Assembly (NCBI GenBank): GCA_007922195.1
Contig: ML682067.1
Coordinates: 2,872,495 to 2,936,494, forward strand
DNA length: 64,000 nt
From: Podocnemis expansa
Taxonomy: Eukaryota; Chordata; Testudines; Podocnemididae
Direction of reading: 5' to 3'
Both the position numbers and the translations under genes were made by a program. Below are positions 12,801 through 25,090 of this stretch, piece by piece; within the stretch, counting starts at the first letter, position 1, and the number at the start of each line of letters is the position of its first letter. Below the pieces are notes generated by a model. The model ran no database searches. It had not been told where the DNA came from and saw only the letters and a list, made by a program, of their open reading frames with translations.

Positions 12801-13035
12801 TTGGAAATAAGTTGTCTATTGCCCTGTACTGGATCAAATAACATGAAGGATTAAAATAGCTGAGCTGAAAAAACCTCACACCCCAGTTGTATAATGTTTC
12901 CTAACATTTTAAACTCATGCCATGGAATCAGCTATATTCCACTAATAAAATAAGAAGCTTGCCTATAAAAACCATTCAGAGACATGACATTCATTAATAA
13001 GAATATAACAGAACAAAACCAAAATTACTATTTTT
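9811..13035. other. intergenic, no gene recognised
   Basis: Single-copy-looking AT-rich sequence. The fragments CTTACAGATGGGAGAAACCG (near 11323) and TTACCCAAGGTCACACATAT (near 11605) resemble two parts of a MIR-like SINE separated by other sequence. No coding exon is supported. Confidence 0.5.
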
Positions 13036-13087
13036 GAGTAAGGAGTCTTGGTGGCACTAAACATGCTTAGTCTGGACGAATCTGAAC

Positions 13088-13314
13088 CACGTCTACACTA
13101 GCTGTTTTGGCTAGTTCAAACTAGCATGAGGTGGCCATGCTAGTTTGAACTAAATAAGTTTGAACAACCAGTAACTGCATTTCTTTTGTTCAAATTAGCC
13201 ACACTTTTTTAGTTTGAACTTAAACAAAAAAACGAGGTTAGTTCAAAGTAACTTCAAACTGCTTAGTTCAGACTAAGCAAGTCCAAACTAAGCTTTTAGG
13301 TTTAAACATAGCCT
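13088..13314. mobile_element. decayed AGTTCGAACT-type Harbinger MITE
   Basis: It begins CCACGTCTACACTAGC and ends near AACATAGCC, with TAGTTCAAACTAG-like palindromes inside. Short SINE-like sequence (AAGGAGTCTTGGTGGCACT, near 13038) precedes it and an A-rich tract follows. Confidence 0.7.
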
Positions 13315-13317
13315 TAA

Positions 13318-13532
13318 AAAAAAAAAACAAAAAAAAAAAAAACCCCCACAAACAAACCATATTCATTTATTGAATGAGCTGGGGGGGGAGGGGGAAGAGA
13401 AGAAAATCCCACATTGTCAGGTGCTTTGAAGACCTTCAAAAAGCTCATGTAATAAATAAATGTTAGTCATCCAGTGCTAGAGGACTCCTTGTTTGTTTTC
13501 CTGAACTAAACTAACATGGGTGCCCCCTCTGG

Positions 13533-13566
<34 letters not shown>
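13318..13566. mobile_element. inverted SINE pair between poly-A and poly-T
   Basis: An A-rich tract (13318-13342) leads into TATTGAATGAGCT and AGAAAATCCCAC. After a spacer this is followed by AAGCTCATGTAATAAATAAA, AGGACTCCTTGTTTGTTTTC and a T30 run at 13536-13565. The two halves are head-to-head or tail-to-tail pieces of the same SINE found at 15604-15800. Confidence 0.7.
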
Positions 13567-13834
13567 AGTAGCACTTTAAGACACAGCTCATCTAAACCAG
13601 AACTGCTTGGTAAAGAACAGTAATGCTATTTATTTCAATTCCCTAGGCCTATATGGGTATGGCTATGCAGCATTTTAACACTTGCTGATTTGGGCTAATA
13701 CTGTAGGGCCATAACATTACTGTGTAAACATTTCCCATCAGGTTTTAGCCCAGGGTCTGGTCCCCTACCCACATGTGGGACCCTCCCCAGACCGATGGTT
13801 TTAGCGTGAGCCTAAACGCCTACCCAGGTTCCAG

Positions 13835-13880
13835 AGCAGTAGCCATGTTAGTCTTGTTCAGCAAATAAACAAGGATTCAA
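13835..13880 (+). mobile_element. SINE head fragment
   Basis: CCAGAGCAGTAGCCATGTTA then GTCTTGTTCAGCAAA matches, in the opposite orientation, the head of the SINE seen near 52600-52640. Confidence 0.7.
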
Positions 13881-15603
13881 CTCAGTAATTTTAAACCCTG
13901 CAGTTAGAGTCAGCTGACCACAGCAGTTTTATTGCTCTACAGACACACCCACAGAATCCCAGTGAAGCCAGTTTATATAAAGACATGCCACAGACATTCC
14001 CAATTTCCCTTTCAGCCTTGCAGGTATAGAGTAGATGTGCAGCATTATGCTACAGAGAAAATTTAGCACTAAAGGCAAATTAACAAATAGCAACACGCTG
14101 TGATTAGATAATTAGAGTAACGGCTACTTCCATTTACAAATCTGGTGATTTGGAACACAACATATATTTATGTAGCCCAGGCTCGATCCATCTGAAGGGA
14201 TAATTTTCCAAATCTGGGTGTTAGTAAGCAGATCCTTTACTAATGTGCCTGTTTGTCTTCAGTCCCCTCCAAAGCAAAGGGTTGTAATTATATGCACAAT
14301 CAAAGCCACTGTATCATATTACAAGCACCATTACAGTCAGACTACGACCTCATTTTAAAAATACTATTTTTCCAGACATGTTTATTTTAAATTTAGGGTT
14401 GTTATTGTTATTTCTGCTTGGTGGTTTAAGAAGGATTTTCTTTCTTCTGCATGGAGGCTGAAAATCCCTGGAAAGCCGTGACAATATTAGGCATTCATGA
14501 TTATGTGGACGGACATATTTCATGAAAATGGCATAGGCTTTTAATACAAGATTATGAATGAGCACTGATGTTGCTATTAGTTTTAAATTCATTCTCAAAC
14601 TTGCACATTTCCATACAGCAAGTTTGGGCAACAGTGATTACTAAGGCTAGGCTTTTTTAATATGAAAACATTTGTTCAAGGTAAACAAGACGCCCTGAAA
14701 AACTGTTGTATATTTTGTGGGTGAAATTTTAGTTGTTTTGAATTAGCTTTTCTCCCTCCTAGATAAAATGAAATACCATTTATGGGCCCATGCACATCTT
14801 CAAACAAACCTAGAGATTTTTCTCAGAAGTTTCTGAAGTGTAATATAACCTCGGATGTGAAAATAATTTGTGAGATGGAAGTAAATATATGGCCTGAGTT
14901 ATCCCATTACTCAGAAAATATAAATATTCTTGGCTAATGTCTAGCTTTTTTTTTTTTTTAAAGGCTGTGATTTTCTCTGATTCTAAGGGGTTCTGTATTA
15001 CCTTGTGAACAATCCTAAACTCATTCTTCTCCTGGCCTCATACAGGTGACTCTGTAGCTCACTAACCCTGATAAGAATGAGCTGTTTGAACTGAGTGGGC
15101 TAGAGCTCAGATCTACCTTTGCATAATGTTAAACACACTGAGATTATACATTACACAGTATACAGAGAACAGTATGTGCGCTAAGTAAACAAATGTCTGA
15201 GACTTACCTTTAGGCCTTGCCTGGAACAGTAGCATGTGGGAGGGAGGAGTGCATTGAAATGAGATTGCCTCACATTAATATTTTAATTCTACCATTCTAT
15301 GGCTTCCCCCTTATTTCTGAGCCCCTGTTCTCAAAGAAGTGGCCAGGTTTCATATTACTTTTTCAGAAATGGCTATTATTAAAAGTTTGTTAACTACTTC
15401 AGAAAAGAGTACTCTAGAGCCCAAGATGTCTGAGCATTAGTTTTCAGGTTAAATGGCGCTTTGATTTGTTGAAGTTATCTTTTGTTCCTGTTGACTGGCA
15501 GTCATTTGAAACATTTAGAAAGCTATCCTTTGTTGAAGATGGGCTTCTCTTCTCACTCACACTGGTGTAAATCAGAAGTAACTCCATAAAAAGCAAGTTC
15601 CAA
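13881..15603. other. intergenic, no gene recognised
   Basis: AT-rich sequence with no supported gene or clear repeat. Confidence 0.5.
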
Positions 15604-15800
15604 AGGGGCAGCCATGATAGTTTAGTTCAGCCAAAAAAGGAAAGAGTCCTGTGGCACTTAAAGACTAACAGATTTATTTATTGGATGAGCTTTCATGGGA
15701 GAAAATCCCACTTCAAAGCTGCTGATGAAGTGGGATTTTCTCCCACAAAAGCTCATCCAATAAATAAATCTGTTAGTCTTTAAGTGCCACAGGACTCCTT
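15604..15800. mobile_element. palindromic SINE pair, 70-bp arms
   Basis: The left arm at 15645-15714 and the inverted right arm at 15727-15796 are identical over 70 bp except for two adjacent bases, with a 12-bp spacer. The left side also carries a SINE head (GCCATGATAGTTTAGTTCAG). A C-run and A-run at about 15819-15841 follow the right arm. Confidence 0.9.
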
Positions 15801-16187
15801 GGTTTTTTGTTTTTTTTTGCCCCCCCCCCCCCCCAAAAAAACCAAGTGTGTTACACAAGTGGCAAGGTGTTTTAAGAGAAGGATGAGTCCCTTAACTATG
15901 TAATAAGGAAATATGATAACTTTCATCTAGCTAATTTGTTTGACACACTTCGGCTATAGATGTATGTTTTCAAGTACAAACCAACAACCCACTAACAGTG
16001 TATATCTCTTACCTCTACTGAATAGAAACAGAACTGCTCATACCATGAGCCAATCTGATTGCCTCAGAAAGGATTAAGTTGCCTAAAAACAGTTGTGCAA
16101 TACTGGCCTAGTCAAAAGCATTTGTCTACTGATTCTTCATTTCTTCATTTTTCATATGACAAGACAGGCCTTCAGCAACGTTTAAAT

Positions 16188-16574
16188 CAAAGGTGTAGCC
16201 AGCCCCCATTTTCTGGCCAGACCCCTAAGCCTCCAGGATGGGCCCAGCCAGTGCTGCTTCCAGTCCATGACCGGAAACTTCAGTTGGAGCACTGAGAGGA
16301 GGAGGAGGGAGTGGGAAAGGAAGTCTGGCCCCTGTCACGCAAAGGCCACAGAGGCTGCTTGGAGCCAAAGTTGTGGTTGGAGAGCAGCCCACCCCAGCCC
16401 ATCTGCTTGCAGTACTGCTGCTCATGACCATGGCTGCCTGCTGCTGGCCAGTCCACAGTCATGGCAGCACAGCTTGCATAGCTGCCAGGAGCTGTGGCGG
16501 GCAGGGGTGGGTGGGCCTGCTAGTCAAATGGGTGGGCACAGGCCCACCCAGGCCCACCTGTAGCTACAACTCTG
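16188..16574. mobile_element. hAT non-autonomous element
   Basis: The termini are CAAAGGTGTAGCCAGC and the inverse of CAGAGTTGTAGCTACAGG. Flanking 8-mers GTTTAAAT and GTTCAAGC differ only by transitions, consistent with an old target-site duplication. The interior is GC-rich, and the overlapping ORFs are not genes. Confidence 0.65.
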
Positions 16575-16861
16575 GTTCAAGCATCTACTTTATTGAGCCT
16601 TAATCTGTGGATGCAATATCAAAAGAGGACAAATGTTTTTAGTGCTGCCACCTGCAGCAATTTTGGGCTAGTAGAGAGAAGGCAGGGAGGAATAAACACG
16701 TAAGAAGCCACACAGACATTTGTACTGCATTATATACACACACCTGAGAACAGATGTAGCTAGAGAGGCATGTTTGCTCCATCAGGGATCATTACTGGAG
16801 CCTCTACTTCTAATGCTAGCAGTACTCCACTATGGCAATTCCTATGTGTCTGCAACTGAGC

Positions 16862-17976
16862 CAGGGGTAGCCTAAGGTAATTGGGGGCCCTAGGCAAAGG
16901 CCCATTGTGGGGCCCCCTAAAGCCCCCCACTGCCACCATCCCCATGGCCTCAGTCCCCCCTGCACCTCTAACCGCCTCCCCCCACCCCAGGACTCCTTGT
17001 TTGTTTTGCTGAACCAAACTAACACGACTATCCCTCTGGAACTCAAATTATTCTTGGGTATGACATTTTTAAAGATCTTTCCATCATGAAACTTGTAAGT
17101 TGATCATCTTTCACTTAATATAAATGAACTAATGCTGAATTAAAAAGTTAATTCACAGTGCATTAATTAACAAATAAAAAGTGGTAAAATTAATGGTGGC
17201 TGAAAAATAACTCAAATACCACATTTAAAATTTTGGCAGTCAAATCTTACAAATTTTTCAGATAGGCTTAGGTTTATGTGCACTGGAAGTTTAATATGAA
17301 TAATTATAATAAATAAAAATAAGGGAAACGAAGGTTTCTAGTCTGTAGCTATAAATGAAAAACACCACATTTCAATTAAATTCTCTGAAGTAATCAAGTT
17401 TATAAGACTCTGGCCCCTCAAATATATTAAATAGTAAGTACAAAAGAAGCTAAAAAATTACTTACCAAAAGAAAGACATATAGCACATACATGACATACA
17501 GATGTAATGATTGCTTGAGGACAGCACTGTATTTGTATCTAGCGGTCTATATGGACCTACCCAGTAACCTGAGCTAACCAAAGCCAAAGGAAAAATTGTC
17601 ACAAAGGCAAAAGAAAAGGCAAAAGAAGTACAGGTAAAAAAGAAAATGTCAGAATTTCACAATTGGGATTAAAAAATAGCAGAATAAATGGCCACACTGA
17701 GAAACTAAAAGATGAGAGCACTGGAAAAGTTCCTGCTATTGTGCTTTCTCCTGCTTTTTTAGCATGTGAAGGTGATGGGCAGATAATGATAGTTTGCTGT
17801 GATAAGCCAAGAATGATAAGTGCTGAGGTTTCTAGCACTACCAGCCCTGCTAGATGGGAACGATTTCTATATTTTTCTATATTTTCATTTCTCGCCACTA
17901 AATTGAGTATGGGGCCCCTTACTGCTCGGGGGCTCTAGGCAGTCGCCTGCTTCGCCTACCCCTAAAGCTACCTCTG
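16862..17976. mobile_element. hAT non-autonomous element with captured SINE head
   Basis: The ends are CAGGGGTAGCC and the inverse of CAGAGGTAGCTTTAGGGG. The flanking 8-mers AACTGAGC and AACCGAGC match at 7 of 8 bases. The interior at about 16989-17040 holds a SINE head in antisense (AGGACTCCTTGTTTGTTTTG). The copy nested at 50580-51738 shares the whole arrangement. Confidence 0.85.
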
Positions 17977-19814
17977 AACCGAGCCAGTTGGTAAACCAGA
18001 ACCAATGCTGCAAGATTCCTTAGACCAAGCTAAATCTGCCAATCTGGCTTGAAACATAAAATAAGAATGCAAACCTTTTTTGTGAAAATGTCCAAGACAT
18101 CCTAAGAGTGGCAATTTTTACATCTGCCCCTTATGATATAGCAACATTTTAGCAATTTGCTTAATTGATTACACACAATTCACAACCAACAAAGCAAGCC
18201 ATTTTTTAAAAAATTCCTTGCATTCTGAATACTTCACCCCACCTAGGGTGTAATAAAAAATACTGCTTAGTTTTATGTACAGAAGGAAAGATGGCCCCTC
18301 TGTGACCGATGTGCTTTCAGATGACGCATTGTATCCCAACACTAGGCATGACTTCAACCTTTGGAATAATCCCTTTCCACTATAAACGTCAGCTGTAGTC
18401 AATACATAACATTTATCCAACTCAGTTGAGGATAACTTCTGCAGGATCCCTGCATGTATTGGTATTTGATGTTCATTGAGGGAGAATACCAAATATTATT
18501 CCCTTTGGACGTACGTCATTCAGCTGTTGGACTTGCTCCCTTCATGTCATGGTGTCACCAGGGATGAATGAAGCCGCCCTTTGGCTGGGTCAGTGTTCGG
18601 TTTAGAATGCTAGGTCTGGTGTAGCAATCAAGGCCCCTCCCACTACCTCTGCTCTCCTTTTTCAATGTAAACAGGCTCCGGCGTCTTGTGACCTAAACGG
18701 CCACTGAGTCTGCCCTTGAAAAGCACAAACAGTGTTATTTTAAAACAAAGGGCCCCCTGCTTCAACCTCCATCTGCTGGGGAACATTTCCCCTGTGCCTG
18801 CAAGGATTATCCACCTACTTCAGTAGAAGCTACTTATATCCCAGGCACTAAAGGGAAGAATAGGACCCCTGGTGCCTCCCCATCACCTATTAATCTTAGT
18901 TATCTCAGGGTAGGGGGAATGGGGCAATTAACATCCCACTATGGTCAACAGCAAAACTCTCTCTGATTTCAAACTGCAGCAGGATCAGTCTTTCAGTCAG
19001 TAGATGTTCGGCTAACCCCTGTCACTCATTCTAGTGGTGATGGTTTGCACAGACCTGTTCTTGCTATGTAGGCACAGACACACCAAATAACAATTTATTG
19101 GACAATGGTTTTGAACTGGCAAAATACTAAAAGCATGCAATGGCAGAGAAAAACTAGCAGATGAACAGCGAGGACACTGAATTCACAGCAACTTGCGACA
19201 GTAGAGGTCATTGCTAGCCAGAACGCTATATTCAGTGACATGGAAACAGATGGCTAGGATTAGGATAAAATGATAGACTTTTTTTTTAAGTCAGCCAAAC
19301 ATGTGTGAACCTACTGTAACTAAAGAAGTCTATACTGACATCCAAAGGGGCATGGATGTGCAAATAGGATAACAGTATATACAAAAAGACTGCTCAGGTA
19401 GTTGGTTGCTTGTAAGAATACATAGTTTTACAAATAAAATGGGATACATACATTTTGTACAACACAAGAATTTTCTGAGGAATCAGACTACATTTTTAGA
19501 ATTCTTATGCCCCTGGTTTATGTCTGTCTATACTTCTGCAATTCTGGGCCTACATGGGCTATGGGTGGGAATTTCTAAAGCAATTAAGAATTAAGCACCC
19601 AACTCCCATTGAAAGTGCTTTTGAAAATCTCAATCCATGGGCCTGACTCTACATGCCATTGTGCTACACTGGCATAAAACAAAAGAAATGGAACAATCAC
19701 ATCATGTATTTTTATAGATTGTTTCAGAGGCTTACATGACTTTATATTTAGAATTACTTTAGAGTGCTTCATAATTGCCAGGTTGGAAATCCTTCTAATG
19801 TAAGGTCTTTCTTT
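17977..19814. other. intergenic, no gene recognised
   Basis: No repeat or coding exon is recognised. Confidence 0.5.
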
Positions 19815-20190
19815 ATTCACAAAACACAGACACCATAGTCAGAAGGGACCAATATGACCATCTAGTCTGCTCTCCTGCACAAAGCAGGCCACAAAACCTC
19901 ATCTGCCCACTACTGTAATAAACCTCTAGCCTATGACTGAGTTATTAAAGTCTCAAATCATGATTTAAAGACTTTAAAGTACAGAGAATCCAGTAGCAAG
20001 TGAGCCATGCCCCATGATACAGAAGGGGAAATCTCCCCAGAGCCATAGTCAATCTGCCCTGGGGAAAAATTCCTTTCCAACCCCAAATAACATGAACAGT
20101 GTGAACACACGTTTCCCATCACTGCTACACCTGCCCCTGAACATACAAGAAGCAGTGCTAAAGCAAAGAACATAGTTCAGTCTCTGTACC
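19815..20190 (-). mobile_element. CR1-like 3' fragment
   Basis: AGTCAGAAGGGACCAATATG, then ATCTAGTCTGCTCTCCTGCA, then GGAAAAATTCCTTTCCAACC match the 3' region common in reptile CR1 copies, read in minus orientation. There are no intact codons. Confidence 0.7.
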
Positions 20191-21897
20191 CATTCAGTTC
20201 TTGAGCTATCTGGAGACGCAGCCAAAGAGCAAGTCTACTGGAGTGGTGGGCTCATAAAGTGGTGCCAAGACTCACTTCACAAAGGCCAATGAGCACCTAT
20301 GAAATTATTGTGAATTTTGGCTATTACAGACACAGGCTAAAACTGAACTGGTGTTCTAGAGGTGAAAGTGTTTCAATCCCAGTACAGACCTTCTCAATTA
20401 TTCATGCCCCAGGGGCTAACTTCATGGAAAGCAAAACTTCTTTCAGATAATTACAGATATTTTCCACACTCCCACCTGACGATGTTCTCCAGATGTTCAT
20501 GTATGTACAAAATGTACAACAATGAAGTTAACTGCATGAGAATGCCCAGAATACAAGAGAGCTTTTAGAAAAGCCTGGAAAAACATGCTGTTAAACTTAC
20601 TAGCCCAGAAACAAAATCTACTTGTCCACTTCTATGGTGATAATGAAAGACAACTCTCACTTATTTAATGTATTTACTTATTTAAGAAAGAAAGAAAGAA
20701 AACCACCCCTAAAAATAACCTCAGCTACTTGCTTCAGCCAACGGGGCCCATAAAATGAAGTATTGCTCTTTTAGGAACATCTAAGAGGGTAGGCTATTTG
20801 GATCACTTATATTTTTGGGAACCAGATATTTTTCCCCACCTGGCCAGACAGGAAGTTTGTAGTTTTGTGCATGGGATGTAAAATGAAGTCATAGTTTTCA
20901 GTAGGGTTGCCAATTTTGGCTGGACATATTCCTGGAGGTTTCATAACATGACATACTCTTTAATTAAATTAAAGATTCATCTTTAAATCCGGGGGACTCC
21001 TGGACAATCCTATAGGGTTGGAAACCCTAGTTGTAAAACTGAAGGGAGAGGAGAAAACAATCCTTTACATTTCAGCAGCACTGACTTAAATGCTACCTGT
21101 CAAGAAAGAAAAACTTTCTTGGTAGCTGAAAATGTAAGTGGAGGAAAACAGATCTGTTGCTTTAGAAAAAGCAATTCTTTTTGGCTGAAGACGAGGTTAG
21201 ACTGCAGGTGTCACTTTCAATGAAGCATTAAAAAGAAGGGAAAAAAAATCAGAATGCCTTAGTTGAGATACCAGCAGACTGAAATTGTGTTTAACTGCTA
21301 AGTGTTTACAAGCTGTTTAAGAACAGCAACAAAGGAGTTAGAAACTAGAAGCCTCTTCATTTTTATTTGTGAAATAATTTTTTTTTCTATTATAGGCACA
21401 TGCCTGTTAAGCAAAAGAAAGGTTCAAAAGTTTGACTAGATGTGCTACAAATTCTACAACTAGCCACAGCTTAATATATTATTTTTGCTTTAAATGAATT
21501 GTTGGGTCATGAACCTGAAAACACAACACACATGTATAAGCATGCACATGACTTGGGCCTTATTGCTTAGTGAGCCAAATACTCTTAATTGAATTGCTTT
21601 CCATTTGGAGAATTCCAAAAATACTTAACCTACAGACAATGTAGACTTTTCTGTCTTTCACCATTTCATCCACAGTGAAATGTTTTGGGTAGTCATATTA
21701 CTGTACTTTTATTTATTTTAAAAGTTTATTGTGAAAATAACACCAGCATCATGTTAACCAGATCCTTGATTGGAAAACATCTACTGAGCAATCCAATGGA
21801 TTACTGGGCAGGGGGAGGGGGGGGGTGAGTCCAAAATGTAACACACCGTTCCCAATCAGCTACACAAAAACACAGTAGTGTATTTCGCAGGTTAATT
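20191..21897. other. intergenic, no gene recognised
   Basis: Apart from the miniature element at 20902-21029 and an (AAAG)n tract near 20685-20700, nothing is recognised. Confidence 0.5.
20902..21029. mobile_element. short TAGGGTTGCC-ended miniature element
   Basis: A 128-bp unit with termini TAGGGTTGCCAA and the inverse of TAGGGTTTCCAACCC. The flanking 8-mers GTTTTCAG and GTTGTAAA match only weakly, so the insertion is old or the boundaries are slightly off. Confidence 0.55.
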
Positions 21898-22349
21898 GGC
21901 TATGTCTATACTGAAAGGCTTTATTAAGCTGGCATAATAAAGGCTACTTTAAGCCATCTTAAAGTAGACCTTATTAAGTCAGTTTAGAGCAGCCACACTC
22001 AAAATGCCAGGAGACTGCCCACGTCCATGCTGGCAGCTGCTAGGTTGCCCTAGGAGTGGTGCATTGTGGGTAGCGGGCCCACAGTGCACCACAGCAGAAG
22101 GGCCCCTCTCTCCTGGCCACTCCTTTACTACAGGAAGTGAGGGGCCACACCACCCTCCATACCATGTGTGGCAACGGGGAGCCCAGGGAGACTGATGTGG
22201 CCCAGCAATGTGCCAGCACAGCACTCCATACCCCCCCTGAATTGCCCAGACTCCTCCGACTCTGGACCAGGTGCCACAGGGCAACTCCCAGCACAGGGGC
22301 AGGGTGCAGTAATTGTTAAGATTCAAACACCAGGAAAGAGCACATAGAG

Positions 22350-23470
22350 CAGTGGTTCCCAACCTTTTCTCTGCCATGGCACACCTTGATACCTTCAATT
22401 TTTTTTGAAGCACACCACCATTAAAAAAAAACTTGTGAATATTCAAACTAACTTAAATAATTTATGAATATTCATGAACCATGGCACACTGTTTCAGAAA
22501 TGCTGCTGTGTGGGGTAGCAGAGGAGGGATGGCAAACCAGGGGAGGTCAGGAGCTGTGTGCAGTGGCAGGAGTGAGTGTGGGGAGCAGAGCAGGGCAGGG
22601 GTGGCAAAAAAGGACAAGGGCAGCCATGTGGGGAACAGCACAAGGGTGGCGAGAGAGGAAGGGAGAGCAAGAGGGGCTTTGTGGGGGGGCCGGGGGGAAC
22701 CTGGGGAGTGGGAAGGCAGGGCAGGGGAGCATGGCACCCACTTCCCCCTTCTCCACAGTGGCTCCCTGCCACCCAGGGCAAATCCTCACCCCACTGCTGC
22801 TCCCTCCCACCCCAGTGGGTCCCATCCTCCCCTCCCCCAGCCCCCATCTGCCTGTGATGGACCCTCCCATCACTGCAGGGGCCAGAACTAGGCCTCCAGC
22901 CCCCAGCTACACCCCCCTCACACACAGGCACCCCCCCAACCAACCAGTCACCCCACAACTCCAGCTACATACCCTCTGCCACATGCACACACACCTGCCC
23001 CACAGCACCCCCAGGAGCCTCCCCCTCAAACCCTTACCTGGTCCATTTACAGGCTGGCTGATAGGAGCTGCTCCACCCTGCAGCGGGAGATTCACAAACT
23101 CCCAGACTCCCACAGGTCTCTGCTGGCTGGGCTTAAGGTGGAGCGGGGCTTAAGGTGGCACCACCAGAATTCTGCATTCCAGCTGCTCCTGCTATTTTTA
23201 GGGGGACCCCTGCAACTCCACATTCCAGTGCCTTCCTTTATTTTTAGGGGGGCTGGAAGGCTGCCTGACTAAAAGTAGGGGACCCCAGAACTGTGTTCCA
23301 GGGCCTTCCCCCTTACTTTAACCCCTGCCTTTTCCCAACCCTGCACAGCCCACGTGGCTGGGCTGAGCAAGGAGGGAACTTTAACTCCAGCTCTTGGGGA
23401 TGCTCACGGCACACTTTGGGTGTTGCTGTGGCACACCAGTGTGCCCCGGCACGCTAGTTGAGAACCACTG
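22350..23470. mobile_element. 1.1-kb hAT element nested in Harbinger element
   Basis: The termini are CAGTGGTTCCCAACC and the inverse of CAGTGGTTCTCAACT. It has a perfect 8-bp duplication ACATAGAG (22342-22349 and 23471-23478). The GC-rich interior gives long spurious ORFs on both strands but no transposase motif. It is homologous to 49680-51875. Confidence 0.92.
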
Positions 23471-23724
23471 ACATAGAGGAAGGTGACGTCAAATCACCTG
23501 TTGAAATGGGAAAAAAAATCCATAGTCACGATTTAATCCTGTTTTCACAAAATCTAATCTAAAAGAAATAGCAGCTTTTTCTCTTTCTTTCTATTTGCTG
23601 TTTCCAAGTGTTTAAATCTTAACAACTGCTTTGATTTGCTGTTACAGCGTGACCTGATCCTATGTCTTATACTCCCCTGCATTTATTTCCTGCCATTCTG
23701 TAAGTTCCCCCATCTTCAAACTGT

Positions 23725-23815
23725 TTGACAAAGTGGGATTTTCTCCTACGAAAGCTCATCCAATAAATTTGTTAGTCTTAAACAGTGCCTCAGGATGCCT
23801 TGTTTGTTTCACAAC
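23725..23815 (-). mobile_element. SINE fragment
   Basis: GTGGGATTTTCTCCTACGAA then AGCTCATCCAATAAATTTGTTAGTC matches an arm of the palindromic SINE pair at 15604-15800. It also ends with CTTGTTTGTTTCA, like the SINE head side. Confidence 0.75.
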
Positions 23816-23819
23816 AGTA

Positions 23820-24020
23820 TCAGGGGGGTTGGGCTAAGAAAGGGAGACACACAGGGTCGGACTGGAAAAGGGGAGAGACATGCAGGGTCGGGCTGAGAAA
23901 GGCAAGGGGAAAGACAGGCAGGGTCAGCCTGAGAAGGGAAGACACATAGGGTCAGGCTAGGAAGGTGGGGGAGACACCAGGTCAGCCTGGGGTGCAGAAA
24001 GGGGGAGGCATGTGGTGTTG
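23820..24020. repeat. degenerate tandem GGGTCGGGCTGAGAAAGG-like repeat
   Basis: Repeating variants of CAGGGTCGGGCTGAGAAAGG and GGGAGACACAC run through this interval with imperfect period. Confidence 0.6.
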
Positions 24021-25090
24021 GGCTGAGAATGGGGAGAGACCCCAGATCAGGTCAAGGAAAGGCGACCTGTGCTGTAGTCCTAGGAGGTAGGACTGCAGGG
24101 CTAGGGCTACAACATGAGGAGATTAGATATGTTGCACACAGCTGGGAACATTCCCAGCTGTGTTCTGCCTTCTCTCCAGCTCCCATCCCTATGTTTCATA
24201 TAGCTAGGAGGCCAGTTAAGTTGACTTAAGCCAACTCCTGGGCTATATTGGTTTAAGCTGACTTAATAAAGTTGACTTAACTGCTGAGTCGACTTTACAA
24301 GTGAGAGTTATTAAGTCAACTTAAGCAATGCTACACCACAACACTTAAGTTGACTTAATATTTTCTCAGTGTGGCCACGGCTTTGTTTAAGTTGACTTAA
24401 GCCTGTAGTGTAGACTTACCCATTGTGAGCTCTGCAGAAAGCCATTTTAATAGTCAAATAGTAACTCAGCTTGCCCAACCTCGCTGTAGTGTAGCAGGAT
24501 GTTAGTGCATTAGCTTATCATGCCAGTCTTATCACACAATGATCTGGCTCACGTCAATGTTATTTTTTAACAAACAGCTACCAGTTTTATTTACATTCTT
24601 GTGTTTATGGCAAACATTACTTCAGAATGGGAGGAAAGAGGGCACTGTTTCATTATTTTTATTAGCTAAAGGAGACTAGACATTGTCAAATACTGATTTT
24701 TTAATTTTTTTTTTGCAGGCATTTTGTTACAAATTGGAAAAACATAATGAACATAAAGAACATTTATGCTACACTAGGAAAGCACACCTAATGCCTGATC
24801 TTGTGACTGCTCTGCATGCCGAAGTTCTCTTAAAGCCAACAGGAGTGAATGCTCTAGAGAACCAGATCCAACGAATTAGGAAGAGGCTCTTTCTATAGTA
24901 AGTAAACAAGTATTAAGCAGTGCGACAGGTCCATTAAACTCCCATGAGTGCCTACTATTGTCTTGACAGTGCTGCTGCAATTTTCTTCCTCTCCCAACAC
25001 CCCGGTAGGGTCTTGACTTCATCAGGCAGGTTTTCAGTAGCTTAGTCCACCACCTGTCACACACTTCACAATGGGGAAACCCCTTCCAGG

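Larger units (their letters stand above)
21898..24421. mobile_element. 2.5-kb Harbinger-like element, non-coding, with nested insertions
   Basis: The ends are GGCTATGTCTATACTGAAAG and the inverse of GGGTAAGTCTACACTACAGG. The element is flanked by ATT on both sides (21895-21897 and 24422-24424). AAGTTGACTTAA-like palindromes occur near both ends. The interior includes a hAT (22350-23470), SINE sequence and a GC-rich repeat of about 20-bp motifs at 23820-24020. No transposase was found. Confidence 0.8.

Noticed and set aside
22464..23153. Plus-strand 229-codon frame and partners at 22494-22958
   Set aside because: They lie entirely inside the hAT at 22350-23470, with homologous repeat at 49788-50585. 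They are low-complexity Gly/Pro/Ser shadows without motif.
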